DNA of 64,000 nucleotides from an uncultured Maribacter sp. (GCF_947496775.1 NZ_CANMDU010000004.1:124001-188000), one strand, 5' to 3'; numbered from the stretch's first letter, positions 1 to 9,236 are shown. Translations and numbers: made by a program. The notes: generated by a model from the letters alone, not told the origin.

Positions 1-1043
1 ACATAGCCTCTTGAATAATTACTACTCCCATCTATAATTAATCTACTAACTATTAAAGTATCTTGTAAGGTTGTTTTTTTTATTACTTTTTTTCTTTCTA
101 ATTGATTAAAAGCAAGTGTCTTAAGCTCAGAAAACTTTTTTATTGCTGCATTCTTACCTGTTTCGATTATAGCTTCTTGTTTGCCAAAGTCCAAAACAGA
201 ATATTCTGCAATGTTAGGTTTAATATAAACATCTGTTTCTTCAGACTTTTTTTGCATATCTGTAGCCGCCCTATAATTACTAATTTGAAACAAAACTTCC
301 GTGGCGGACAGTAATTCATCCCTAGCAGACAGTCCATGTTGCACATCTACACCAATAACTACATCTGCTCCTAATGCTCTTACTTGGTCTATAGGGTAGT
401 TATTGACTATACCCCCATCAATTAAAAGTTCTCCTTTTACTGAAGCTGGTTCAAAAAGAGACGGTAATGTACCACTTGCCATAATGGCTTCTGGCAAATA
501 ACCCTTATCCAGAACAACTTCTTTTCCTGTTTCTACATTTGTTGCGATACAAACAAAAGGTTTGGGCAAATCTTTAAAATTTTCAACATCTTTTACATGA
601 TATAATAAACGTACAAATTCATTATAAATATTTTGTCCTCCAGAATATGCTGTTGGAACAGATATTTTAAAATTATTAAACGGAAGTGTTATGGCATACC
701 TTTCTGAATCTTCTTTTTCATAAAAAGTTTTGGCACTTCTAGGAAGGTTATCTTGTATTAAGTTACCCAAACTAGTATTTCTAAAAATGGAGTCCAATTC
801 CGTCGCAGAATATCCAGAAGCATATAAAGCTCCTATTATTGCCCCCATACTGGTACCACCAACATAATCAATTTTTACACCCGCTTCTTCAATAATCTTT
901 AATGCTCCAATATGCGCCAGACCTTTAGCTCCGCCCCCACTTAAAACCAAACCTACTTTAACATCTTTACGTATTGCTACATCTTGCCCATTAGCAAAAT
1001 TTGCAAAAAGGAACACCAATAATATAATTACTAGTTTACGCAT
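1..1043 (-). CDS. patatin-like phospholipase family protein (3' end outside window)
   Basis: The reading frame is open from the ATG at 1043 to the window edge, so only the N-terminal part is seen. It starts with a signal peptide-like stretch (RKLVIILLVFLFANFANG). The oxyanion glycine loop GGGAKG, the nucleophile elbow GTSMG (catalytic Ser) and the Asp of DGGIVNNYP follow, which is the complete Ser-Asp dyad of the patatin/RssA family. Family knowledge: bacterial members hydrolyse lipid acyl esters, and Bacteroidetes homologues often continue into a POTRA/outer-membrane barrel domain, which would lie beyond the edge. The gene begins 9 bases after the uvrC stop on the same strand, so the two are probably co-transcribed. 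Substrate unknown. Confidence 0.9.
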   Translation of the reverse strand, partial: MRKLVIILLVFLFANFANGQDVAIRKDVKVGLVLSGGGAKGLAHIGALKIIEEAGVKIDYVGGTSMGAIIGALYASGYSATELDSIFRNTSLGNLIQDNLPRSAKTFYEKEDSERYAITLPFNNFKISVPTAYSGGQNIYNEFVRLLYHVKDVENFKDLPKPFVCIATNVETGKEVVLDKGYLPEAIMASGTLPSLFEPASVKGELLIDGGIVNNYPIDQVRALGADVVIGVDVQHGLSARDELLSATEVLFQISNYRAATDMQKKSEETDVYIKPNIAEYSVLDFGKQEAIIETGKNAAIKKFSELKTLAFNQLERKKVIKKTTLQDTLIVSRLIIDGSSNYSRGY

Positions 1044-1052
1044 AACAACACC

Positions 1053-2843
1053 TTATTTATTAAAGGTTTTAAATATTTTTTTTGCCTTAGAAAAACCAAC
1101 CGACTCTGTTAATTTTTCCATACTTGCCTCTTTTACTCTTTTTACAGATTTAAAAGTTTTTAATAGTTCCTCTACTGTTTTCCCTCCTATGCCATCAATA
1201 GTTTCTAATTCTGAATCTATTGCTGCTTTACTTCTTTTATTTCTGTGAAATGTTATTCCAAATCTATGGGCCTCATTTCTTAATTGTTGAATAATTTTTA
1301 AGCTTTCCGATTTCTTATCTAGATATAAAGGGATAGGATCCTCAGGAAAATAAATTTCTTCTAGCCTTTTAGCAATTCCAATAATTGCTATTTTACCCCT
1401 AAGTCCCAAAACATCTAAACTTTTTAAGGCGGAAGATAATTGCCCTTTTCCCCCATCAATTACAATAAGCTGAGGCAAAGGCTCATCTTCCATTAATAGT
1501 CTCTTATACCTCCTTAAAACCACCTCTTCCATAGAACCAAAATCATCAGGTCCTTCAACAGTTTTAATATTATAATGTCTGTATTCTTTTTTAGACGGTT
1601 TCCCATTCTTAAAAACAACGCAAGCGGCAACAGGATGTGTTCCTTGAATATTACTATTGTCAAAACACTCTATATGCCTTGGCTCAACAGAAAGACGAAT
1701 ATCTTTCTTCATCTGCCCCATAATCCTTTTTGTATGCCTGTCTGGGTCTATTATTTTTATTTGATTAAAGCGCTCTTGTCTATAATATTTAGCATTACGC
1801 TCTGATAATTCTAAAATCCTTTTTTTATCCCCTAATTTAGGAACCGTTATCTTTATTTCCGGAGCAACATCTATCTTAAAAGGAAGATATAACTCCTTAG
1901 ACATTAAGTTAAATCGTTGCCGTATTTCTACTATAGCAAGTAACAATAACTCAGCATCATTTTCTTCTAACTTTTTCTTAATCTCCATAGTATGCGATCT
2001 TATGATAGATCCATGGGAGAGTTGCAAAAAATTTATATATGCATAAGCGTCATCCGATATAATAGAAAAAACATCTACATTATTAATTTTAGGGTTTACC
2101 ACAGTAGACTTAGACTGGTAATTCTCTAAAATTTCAATCTTCTCTTTTATGGTCTGCGCTTCTTCAAACTTAAGATCCCCAGCCAAAACTGCCATTTCTT
2201 CTTTAAAGTGGCGTAAAGATTCTTTAAAATTACCTTTTAAAATCTCTTTTATTTCTGTTACCTGCCTACTATACTCCTCTAAAGTCTGATATCCTTCGCA
2301 GGGGCCTTTGCAATTTCCTAAATGATATTCTAAACATACTTTATATTTACCCGCTTCTATTTTTTCTTTAGATAAATCATAGTTACAGGTCCTTAAAGGA
2401 TAAACTCCTTTTATAAGATCTAATAAGGTTTTTACCGTTCGTCCACTAGTGTAAGGCCCAAAATATGCTGACCCATCTTTAATTAGTCTTCTTGTACTAA
2501 AAATTCTAGGAAAACGTTCGTTTTTAATACAAATCCAGGGATACGACTTATCATCTTTTAGTAAAACATTGTACCTAGGCCTATACTTCTTAATTAAATT
2601 ATTCTCTAATAAAAGAGCATCGGATTCTGTTGGAACCACTATGTGTTTTATACTATGAATTTTTTTTACTAATACTTTAGTTTTTCCGTAATCATGATTC
2701 TTATTAAAATAAGAAGACACTCTTTTTTTTAGGTTCTTTGCCTTTCCTATATATAATATTTTATCTTCCACATCATAAAATTGATATACACCCGGGTTAT
2801 TGGGTATCGTTTTTAATTGAATTTTAAGTGGAATATCTGACAT
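1053..2843 (-). CDS. uvrC: excinuclease ABC subunit C
   Basis: This is the nuclease subunit of UvrABC nucleotide excision repair, which makes both incisions around a DNA lesion. At 596 aa it has the usual family length. Domains in order: GIY-YIG endonuclease at residues ~14–95 (NPGVYQFYD, LYIGKAKNLKKRV); four cysteines C153, C170, C178, C182 in the arrangement known to bind an Fe-S cluster; a UVR motif around 215–235 that contacts UvrB; the RNase H-like nuclease half (ECFDNSNIQGTHPVAACVVF); and a C-terminal helix-hairpin-helix pair (IDGIGGKTVEELLKTF). All catalytic blocks look intact. It heads a two-gene unit with the patatin gene. Confidence 0.97.
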   Translation of the reverse strand: MSDIPLKIQLKTIPNNPGVYQFYDVEDKILYIGKAKNLKKRVSSYFNKNHDYGKTKVLVKKIHSIKHIVVPTESDALLLENNLIKKYRPRYNVLLKDDKSYPWICIKNERFPRIFSTRRLIKDGSAYFGPYTSGRTVKTLLDLIKGVYPLRTCNYDLSKEKIEAGKYKVCLEYHLGNCKGPCEGYQTLEEYSRQVTEIKEILKGNFKESLRHFKEEMAVLAGDLKFEEAQTIKEKIEILENYQSKSTVVNPKINNVDVFSIISDDAYAYINFLQLSHGSIIRSHTMEIKKKLEENDAELLLLAIVEIRQRFNLMSKELYLPFKIDVAPEIKITVPKLGDKKRILELSERNAKYYRQERFNQIKIIDPDRHTKRIMGQMKKDIRLSVEPRHIECFDNSNIQGTHPVAACVVFKNGKPSKKEYRHYNIKTVEGPDDFGSMEEVVLRRYKRLLMEDEPLPQLIVIDGGKGQLSSALKSLDVLGLRGKIAIIGIAKRLEEIYFPEDPIPLYLDKKSESLKIIQQLRNEAHRFGITFHRNKRSKAAIDSELETIDGIGGKTVEELLKTFKSVKRVKEASMEKLTESVGFSKAKKIFKTFNK

Positions 2844-3283
2844 TGAAAAAATGTAAATTTATTACTAGAATATCTATAGGTTAAATTACTATGTTTTTGA
2901 ATGATAAACTATCCTTTTTATTTTTTTTTAACGACTTATAATACAACAACACAAACTTTCATCATTTTATCAATTTCATATTTTTTGTAGAGCCGTATTT
3001 TAGATATAGTATTTTTAAGACACTGTTTTTAATAATTTGATACAATCGTAAAAAACAAGAAAATTTAAATTTATTTAACATTTTTTGTGTTTTAAAAAGA
3101 TACGATTTTTAATTTATTGATTTTCAACAGTTTAAATGTAAAAAACACGTTTAAATACTTCTTTTACATAAAATATATTGTAGCCTTTTTCTTATTAAAG
3201 TGTATTTCATCGATAAAAAAGTGCATTTAATAGGCATTATAACGATTTTTTTTCTATATTTAGAACATCAAACCCGAACAAAC
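2844..3283. other. long AT-rich intergenic region between divergent uvrC and the small ORF/cyclo-ligase
   Basis: About 440 bases without a credible gene. It must hold the uvrC promoter on the minus strand and the promoter for the plus-strand genes. The one striking item is a 32-base stretch at 3197–3228 containing AAAGTGTATTTCATCGAT, which recurs with few changes at 50380–50410 upstream of a CAP-domain lipoprotein gene. Nothing RNA-like was recognised. Confidence 0.5.
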
Positions 3284-3370
3284 ATGGACAGTTATATCAT
3301 TACATTAGGAACTTATTTAATATTAATGTTGTTTTTTAAAGTTTTCTTTGCAGGATCTGTAAAAGAATAA
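3284..3370 (+). CDS. possible 28-residue membrane miniprotein
   Basis: An ATG-to-TAA frame of 28 codons too short for normal gene finding. The peptide is MDSYIITLGTYLILMLFF followed by KVFFAGSVKE: one hydrophobic helix long enough to span a membrane, with a short charged tail. A TATATTTA sequence about 25 bases upstream resembles a Bacteroidetes -7 box. It lies 43 bases before the cyclo-ligase start. I do not recognise a family, and the frame could be chance; the length-perfect hydrophobic helix and promoter position are the only arguments for it. Confidence 0.35.
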   Translation: MDSYIITLGTYLILMLFFKVFFAGSVKE

Positions 3371-3413
3371 AAAATACATTAGCTTACCGCAAAACCTATA
3401 TCAACTACGAAAA

Positions 3414-3983
3414 ATGTTGAAACAAGATTTGCGTAAATTATTTATAGAAAAGAGAGCATCTATCTCTTTACAATCTTTATTAAACTCTAGCTTAACCTTA
3501 TCTAATAAATTATTAAAATTACCTATTTGGGGTTTTAATAATTATCATATCTATTTACCTATTGAGAAGAAAAAGGAAATAGATACTAGTTTTATACTAT
3601 CTATTTTACAAGGAAAAGATAAAAATGTTATAATTCCTAAGGTGATAGGAAGTAACCAATTAGAAAATTATCTTTTAACAGATAGCACAAGGTTAAAAAC
3701 GAATAAATGGGGAGTTCCTGAACCAGTAGATGGGTTTAAAGTTGCCCCTCAAGACATAGATGTAGTTTTTGTTCCATTATTAGCTTTTGATAATAATGGG
3801 AATAGAATTGGTTACGGCAAAGGATATTACGACACTTTTTTAAAACAATGCAAACCAAACGTAATAAAGGTAGGATTATCTTTATTCCCTTGCGTAGAAA
3901 CTATTACTGATGTTTACAAAGGCGACGTGCCTCTAGATTATTGCATTACACCAGAAAAAACATACTTTTTTAATACTCCTTAA
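3414..3983 (+). CDS. 5-formyltetrahydrofolate cyclo-ligase
   Basis: Converts 5-formyl-THF to 5,10-methenyl-THF with ATP, returning the storage/inhibitory folate to the one-carbon pool. At 189 aa it is of normal size. Family signatures are a basic N-terminus (LRKLFIEKRASI), YLPIEKKKEIDT in the folate-binding part, and the diagnostic C-terminal NRIGYGKGYYDTFL, where the G-Y-G-K-G-Y-Y-D motif binds the nucleotide phosphates. The last 4 bases overlap the 3' end of convergent lspA, leaving no room for separate terminators. Confidence 0.95.
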   Translation: MLKQDLRKLFIEKRASISLQSLLNSSLTLSNKLLKLPIWGFNNYHIYLPIEKKKEIDTSFILSILQGKDKNVIIPKVIGSNQLENYLLTDSTRLKTNKWGVPEPVDGFKVAPQDIDVVFVPLLAFDNNGNRIGYGKGYYDTFLKQCKPNVIKVGLSLFPCVETITDVYKGDVPLDYCITPEKTYFFNTP

Positions 3984-4624
3984 TCTTCTTGTTCTGTTTT
4001 TATTTCTTCTTGGCCAAACGCTTTTTTATTAAACACCAGTAAAATACCTACTCCTGTACTTATAGCCGTGTCTGCTACATTAAAAACCGGTTCAAAAAAT
4101 CTAAAATTACTTCCACCGAAATAAGGTACCCATTCTGGCCATATTGTATCTACCATTGGAAAATAGAGCATGTCTACTACTTTTCCATAAAAGAAACCGC
4201 CATAGGGCTCTTCAGAAAATAGCGTAGCTACATTATTATAACTATCATTAAAAATAACTCCATAAAATAAAGAATCCAAAATATTACCCAAGGCACCGGC
4301 GAAAATAAAGGAAACTGCAACAACCAACGTGCTAGAGCCTTTTTTACGAATTACATCATACAACCAATATCCTATTCCCGTTATAGCAAATAACCTAAAC
4401 ACGGTTAATATTAATTTACCAGTTGCATCTGATACTGGCATAATATCACTTAATTTGGCCCCCCAAGCAGCACCTTCATTCTCAATAAACAGAATTTTGA
4501 ACCAATTAAGTACTTCTACAGATTCCCCTAATGTAAAATGAGTTTTTACATAAATCTTACTAAGTTGATCTATAAACAATAAAATAAATATTAAGACTAA
4601 AGACTTCTTTAAATTCATTTGCAA
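3980..4624 (-). CDS. lspA: lipoprotein signal peptidase (signal peptidase II)
   Basis: Membrane aspartyl protease that cleaves the signal peptide of diacylglyceryl-modified prolipoproteins. Visible signatures are IDQLSKIYV in helix 1, the NEGAAWG loop, GNILDSLFYG (catalytic D117) and FNVADTAIS (catalytic D185). At 214 aa it is longer than the ~165 aa proteobacterial enzyme; the extra sequence lies mainly between the two aspartates (residues ~126–175), as is common in Bacteroidetes. It is the last gene of the ileS–DksA-like–secreted protein–lspA cluster. Numerous lipoproteins encoded nearby (CAP, cytochrome c, alpha-2-macroglobulin) would be its substrates. Confidence 0.95.
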   Translation of the reverse strand: MQMNLKKSLVLIFILLFIDQLSKIYVKTHFTLGESVEVLNWFKILFIENEGAAWGAKLSDIMPVSDATGKLILTVFRLFAITGIGYWLYDVIRKKGSSTLVVAVSFIFAGALGNILDSLFYGVIFNDSYNNVATLFSEEPYGGFFYGKVVDMLYFPMVDTIWPEWVPYFGGSNFRFFEPVFNVADTAISTGVGILLVFNKKAFGQEEIKTEQED

Positions 4625-4653
4625 TTATTATAAAGTGGCAAAAATAGACATTA

Positions 4654-5277
4654 TTATTTCATTTTCTTTAATCGGATGTTTCCCGTATTAGTTGTTAAGT
4701 AAAACTGACTGTCTCCTCTAGGCATTATCTCTTTTTGTACCTTACCATACGTACTATTTAATACAAAATTACCCGCAGCTTTTTTTACTAAAATATCTCC
4801 GCTTTGTGTTTCTACATTAATCTCTCCAGAAATATTGCTCAACTCGCACAAACCATCCTTTAAAGAAACCTGCAACTTTTTATAATCTCCAGAAGCTACA
4901 AAAGTGCTACTTGTTCCCAAAAACGATACTTGCATGCTTTTGGGTATTGTAACTTGTAGAGCTATAGAAACCACTTTATGCGCGCTAAGCTTATCATTAG
5001 GGTTACTAAAAACAGGCTGAAAAATTGGATTTATTTTCATAGAAGAACCTTCTTCCTCTATGGCAATAATTAAATCCTTTTTATATTCCCCCTCAATGGC
5101 AGCCTCTACAATTACTTCTTCTCTATTCTCCGTTATAATTTCAACCAAGTAGCAATTAGTTCCTTCAATTTTAATAGACGAAATATTCTTATTTATGATA
5201 GACTTTTTCACTAGTTTTTGAGTGTACCCAAAAAAAGAGCATATTAAAATGAGAATACAAATAAATTTCTTAACCAT
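4654..5277 (-). CDS. secreted protein of unknown function, adhesin-like beta repeats
   Basis: A 207 aa protein with an N-terminal signal peptide (KKFICILILICSFFGYTQ). The rest is rich in short beta strands with alternating small residues (GEINVETQSGDILVKKAAG, TTNTGNIRLKK), resembling the DUF4097/head-GIN type of right-handed beta repeats, but I cannot assign it firmly. It sits between the DksA-like gene and lspA, 29 bases upstream of lspA. A strong hairpin with a T run (5288–5309) lies just before its start codon, so its expression, and that of lspA, may be partly uncoupled from ileS. No catalytic residues recognised. Confidence 0.8.
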   Translation of the reverse strand: MVKKFICILILICSFFGYTQKLVKKSIINKNISSIKIEGTNCYLVEIITENREEVIVEAAIEGEYKKDLIIAIEEEGSSMKINPIFQPVFSNPNDKLSAHKVVSIALQVTIPKSMQVSFLGTSSTFVASGDYKKLQVSLKDGLCELSNISGEINVETQSGDILVKKAAGNFVLNSTYGKVQKEIMPRGDSQFYLTTNTGNIRLKKMK

Positions 5278-5280
5278 ATT

Positions 5281-5309
5281 ACAAAAAAAACGCCCTGAAT
5301 AGGGCGTTT
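5281..5309 (-). terminator. intrinsic terminator/attenuator after the DksA-like gene
   Basis: Perfect 9-bp stem AAACGCCCT / AGGGCGTTT (5288–5296 and 5301–5309) with a GAAT loop. Read on the minus strand it is followed by a run of eight T. It lies 3 bases past the DksA-like stop and ends next to the start codon of the 207 aa gene, so it could act as a partial terminator within the cluster. Confidence 0.8.
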
Positions 5310-5312
5310 AAA

Positions 5313-5696
5313 TTATTTTTGCATATTCTTAGCTTCTATACTCAATGTTGCATGAGGCACAAGCTTAAGCCGTTCTTTATTAATCAGCTTACCAGTAACT
5401 CTACAAATTCCGTATGTCTTATTTTCTATACGAAGAACCGCATTTTTTAAATCTCTAATAAATTTCTCCTGACGGATAGCTAATTGTGTATTAGCTTCTT
5501 TACTCATAGTTTGTGAACCTTCTTCAAAAGCTTTAAAAGTAGGTGAGGTATCATCAGTACCATTATTACCATCATTCATATAAGAACTCTTAAGTAACTC
5601 TAGATGACTTTTTGCTTTCACAATTTTCTCTGCTATTAGACTTCTAAATTCTTCTAAATCTTTGTCTGAATATCTTACTTTTAACTCTTCTGCCAT
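5313..5696 (-). CDS. TraR/DksA family regulator with degenerate zinc finger
   Basis: A 127 aa protein of the DksA/TraR family, whose members insert a coiled coil into the RNA polymerase secondary channel. The N-terminal ~90 residues are predicted helices with the acidic patch DDTSPTFKAFEEG. The C-terminal part matches the DksA finger (YGICRVTGKLINKERLKLVP) but only C98 of the four zinc cysteines remains; the expected positions 101, 119 and 122 are Thr, Ser and Ala. It therefore probably folds without zinc. The gene follows ileS by 3 bases and must be co-transcribed with it. Confidence 0.9.
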   Translation of the reverse strand: MAEELKVRYSDKDLEEFRSLIAEKIVKAKSHLELLKSSYMNDGNNGTDDTSPTFKAFEEGSQTMSKEANTQLAIRQEKFIRDLKNAVLRIENKTYGICRVTGKLINKERLKLVPHATLSIEAKNMQK

Positions 5697-5699
5697 ATT

Positions 5700-8600
5700 T
5701 TAATGTTTTACAATAAACAATTTAGTGTTTACTTGGTCGAAAACAACTTCGGTCCCACTATCTAATTTTTCTTCAAAATGTAAATCCGCTGTTAAAGTTT
5801 CCGTCTTAATATACGTTAAATTCTTTGCAACCGCTTCTTCAACTATGCCGTCCTTTAACATTTTAATATCAATTTTATCTGTTACTTCAAATCCAGATTC
5901 TTTTCTAATGTTTTGAATTCTATTTACTAGTTCTCTAGCAATTCCTTCTTTTTTTAACTCCTCATTAATAGTAACATCTAATGCAACTGTAATTTTTCCT
6001 GATGTTGCTACTAACCATCCTTCTATATCTTGAGAAGAAATCTCTACATCCTGTAACTGTAAATTAATAATTTTATTTTCTATTGCAATAGATAATTCGC
6101 CGTTCTGCTCTATTTTTTGGATATCTTCTTGCTTAAGTCCTGCAATCGCCTTAGCAATTTGCTTCATCTCTTTACCATATTTAGGTCCTAAAGTCTTAAA
6201 ATTAGGCTTTATCTGTTTTACCAAAATACCAGAAGCGTCATCTAGTAATTCTATTTCTTTTACATTTACTTCCGATTTAATTAAATCTGCCACAGCTTCT
6301 ATTTCATGCTTTTGTTTTTCGTCTAAAATAGGAACCATTATTTTTTGTAATGGCTGACGCACTTTTATTTTTTCTTTTTGTCTTATCGATAAAACTAAAG
6401 AAGTAATAGTCTGCGCATTTTCCATTTTACTTTCTAACTCATTATCTATAAATTCTTTATTACAAATAGGAAAGTCTGCCAAATGTACGCTTTCAACTGC
6501 GCCTTTTTCTGCTGTATTTGTTAAGTCTTTGTAAAGTCTATCCATAAAGAACGGTGCCACTGGAGCAGATAACTTTGCTATAGTAACCAAACAGGTATAA
6601 AGTGTCTGGTATGCCGAAATTTTATCTTGCTCATATTCTCCTTTCCAAAAACGCCTTCTACACAATCTAACATACCAGTTACTTAGGTATTCTTGTACAT
6701 AATCCGAAATTGCTCTGGTAGCCCTTGTTGGTTCATATTCTTCATAGGCTTGATCTACCTTTTTAATTAAACTATTTAATTCAGATAGAATCCATCGGTC
6801 TATTTCTGGTCTTTCAATTAGTGGAATTTCTGCTTCTGCATATTTAAAATCATCCAAATTAGCATATAAAGCAAAGAAAGAATACGTATTATATAGTGTT
6901 CCAAAAAACTTTCTTTTTACCTCTGCTATTCCTTCTACATCAAACTTTAAATTATCCCACGGGTTAGCATTAGAAATCATGTACCAGCGGGTCGCATCTG
7001 GTCCATGAGCACTCATAGTTTCAAAGGGGTCTACAGCATTTCCTAAACGTTTAGACATTTTCTTTCCTTCTTTATCTAGCACTAATCCGTTAGATACTAC
7101 ATTTTTATAGGCTACGGAATCAAAGACCATAGATGCAATTGCATGTAGTGTGTAAAACCAACCTCGGGTTTGGTCTACTCCTTCGGCTATAAAATCTGCA
7201 GGGAATGTCTCTCCTTTATCTATTAAATCCTTATTTTCAAAAGGATAATGCCATTGTGCATAAGGCATAGAACCACTATCGAACCAAACATCAATAAGAT
7301 CACTTTCTCGTTTCATTGGTTTTCCTGATGGAGAAACTAAAGTAATTTGATCTACAATATTCTTGTGTAAATCTATTTTCTCGTAGTTTTCGTCACTCAT
7401 ATCACCAACAACGAAATCTTTAAAAATATCTTTATCTAAAACACCTGCTTTTTGTGCTTTAGTCATTTCTTCTTTTAACTCGGATACAGAGCCTATTATA
7501 ATTTCTTCCTTACCATCTTCTGTTCGCCAAATTGGCAAAGGAATACCCCAATATCTAGACCTAGAAAGGTTCCAATCATTGGCGTTTGCTAGCCAGTTAC
7601 CAAACCTACCTTCTCCTGTAGATTTAGGTTTCCAATTAATGGTCTGATTTAATTGAAACATTTTATCCTTTACATCCGTCACTTTAATAAACCAAGAATC
7701 TAACGGATAATACAATATAGGTTTATCTGTACGCCAACAATTTGGGTAACTATGAACATACTTTTCTACTTTAAAGGCTTTATTTTCTTCCTTTAAACGA
7801 ATAGCTATTTCTACATCTATAGAACGCTCCGGAGCTTCTCCTTCTTCATAATATTCGTTCTTAACATACTTACCTCCCCATTCTCCTAATTCTGGTCTAA
7901 ATTTACCCTGTAAATCTACTAAAGGAACTGGATTTCCGTTCTCATCTAAAACGAGTAAGGGTGGTATTTCTGGAACAGCTTGCTTTGCCACAAAAGCATC
8001 ATCCGCGCCAAATGTTGGTGCCGTATGTACAATACCTGTACCATCTTCCGTAGTAACAAAATCTCCTGCAATTACTCTAAACGCATTTTCTGCATTTTGA
8101 TAAGGCTGTACTAAGCCTATTAGTTGTTCGTATTTTATACCAACAAGATCCTTTCCTTTAAACTCTTTTACTATATAATATGGTATCTTTTTATCCCCAG
8201 ATTTATATTCTAATAGCTCTGGCTTTGTTTCTACAGCTTTAAATTTTCCAACAAATTGTTTCCCAACTAAATTTTTTGCCAAAACAACATTCATTGGCTT
8301 AAATGTATATTGGTTGTAAGTCTCTACTAAAACATATTCTATTTTAGGACCAACTGTTAAGGCAGTATTACTAGGTAACGTCCAAGGTGTTGTTGTCCAT
8401 GCTAAAAAATATACGTCCCCTTCATTTTGTAAAAAGCTAGGTAGCGTATTTTCTACCGCTTTAAATTGTGCTGTAACAGTAGTGTCTGTTACATCTTGAT
8501 ACGTCCCAGGTTGATTTAATTCATGAGAACTTAATCCAGTACCAGCTTTTGGAGAATACGGTTGTATAGTATACCCTTTATAGATAAGGTCTTTATTATA

Positions 8601-9098
8601 AATTTGTTTTAACAACCACCAAACCGATTCCATATACTTGGATTTATAGGTAATATATGGATCCTCCATATCTACCCAATATCCAACTTTTTCGGTCATT
8701 TCATTCCAAACATCAGTATAACGCATTACAGCTTTTTTACAGGCTGCATTATATTCTTCTACCGATATTTTTTTTCCTATATCTTCTTTGGTAATACCAA
8801 GTTCTTTCTCTACTCCTAATTCAATAGGTAATCCATGGGTATCCCAACCTGCTTTTCTTTTTACTTGAAAACCTTTCATGGTCTTATATCTAGGAAAAAT
8901 ATCCTTAATAGTACGAGCCATTACATGATGAATACCCGGCATACCATTTGCCGAAGGTGGTCCTTCATAAAAAACATAACTTGGATTCCCTTCTCTCGAA
9001 GAAACACTTTTATCAAAAATATCGTGTTCCTTCCAGTAATTAAGAATTTCTTCTGCCACTTTTGGCAAGTCTAAATTGTTGTATCCCGCAAACTTCAT
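5700..9098 (-). CDS. ileS: isoleucyl-tRNA synthetase
   Basis: Charges tRNA-Ile. At 1132 aa it has the length of the eukaryote-like (IleRS2) branch. The class I ATP-binding signature is GPPSANGMPGIHHV: the tetrad at residues 55–58 is GIHH, with first and third residues swapped relative to the usual HIGH. The second signature, GKKMSKRLGN, lies near residue 680. The editing (CP1) domain carries TTTPWTLPSNTAL, and the C-terminal anticodon-binding region follows DRWILSEL. The absence of a C-terminal zinc-binding tail also fits IleRS2. It leads the cluster with the DksA-like gene. Confidence 0.97.
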   Translation of the reverse strand: MKFAGYNNLDLPKVAEEILNYWKEHDIFDKSVSSREGNPSYVFYEGPPSANGMPGIHHVMARTIKDIFPRYKTMKGFQVKRKAGWDTHGLPIELGVEKELGITKEDIGKKISVEEYNAACKKAVMRYTDVWNEMTEKVGYWVDMEDPYITYKSKYMESVWWLLKQIYNKDLIYKGYTIQPYSPKAGTGLSSHELNQPGTYQDVTDTTVTAQFKAVENTLPSFLQNEGDVYFLAWTTTPWTLPSNTALTVGPKIEYVLVETYNQYTFKPMNVVLAKNLVGKQFVGKFKAVETKPELLEYKSGDKKIPYYIVKEFKGKDLVGIKYEQLIGLVQPYQNAENAFRVIAGDFVTTEDGTGIVHTAPTFGADDAFVAKQAVPEIPPLLVLDENGNPVPLVDLQGKFRPELGEWGGKYVKNEYYEEGEAPERSIDVEIAIRLKEENKAFKVEKYVHSYPNCWRTDKPILYYPLDSWFIKVTDVKDKMFQLNQTINWKPKSTGEGRFGNWLANANDWNLSRSRYWGIPLPIWRTEDGKEEIIIGSVSELKEEMTKAQKAGVLDKDIFKDFVVGDMSDENYEKIDLHKNIVDQITLVSPSGKPMKRESDLIDVWFDSGSMPYAQWHYPFENKDLIDKGETFPADFIAEGVDQTRGWFYTLHAIASMVFDSVAYKNVVSNGLVLDKEGKKMSKRLGNAVDPFETMSAHGPDATRWYMISNANPWDNLKFDVEGIAEVKRKFFGTLYNTYSFFALYANLDDFKYAEAEIPLIERPEIDRWILSELNSLIKKVDQAYEEYEPTRATRAISDYVQEYLSNWYVRLCRRRFWKGEYEQDKISAYQTLYTCLVTIAKLSAPVAPFFMDRLYKDLTNTAEKGAVESVHLADFPICNKEFIDNELESKMENAQTITSLVLSIRQKEKIKVRQPLQKIMVPILDEKQKHEIEAVADLIKSEVNVKEIELLDDASGILVKQIKPNFKTLGPKYGKEMKQIAKAIAGLKQEDIQKIEQNGELSIAIENKIINLQLQDVEISSQDIEGWLVATSGKITVALDVTINEELKKEGIARELVNRIQNIRKESGFEVTDKIDIKMLKDGIVEEAVAKNLTYIKTETLTADLHFEEKLDSGTEVVFDQVNTKLFIVKH

Positions 9099-9236
9099 TA
9101 TTTCAGTGCTCTACCTTTAAATTAAGGCTGCAAAATTATAAATTTTGATTGAATAAAAGGCTCTTAAACCCAACCAATATACCTCCTTATACCTTCTTTC
9201 TTAGATAATAACATCTAAAATTTGGTTTTTTACGTA

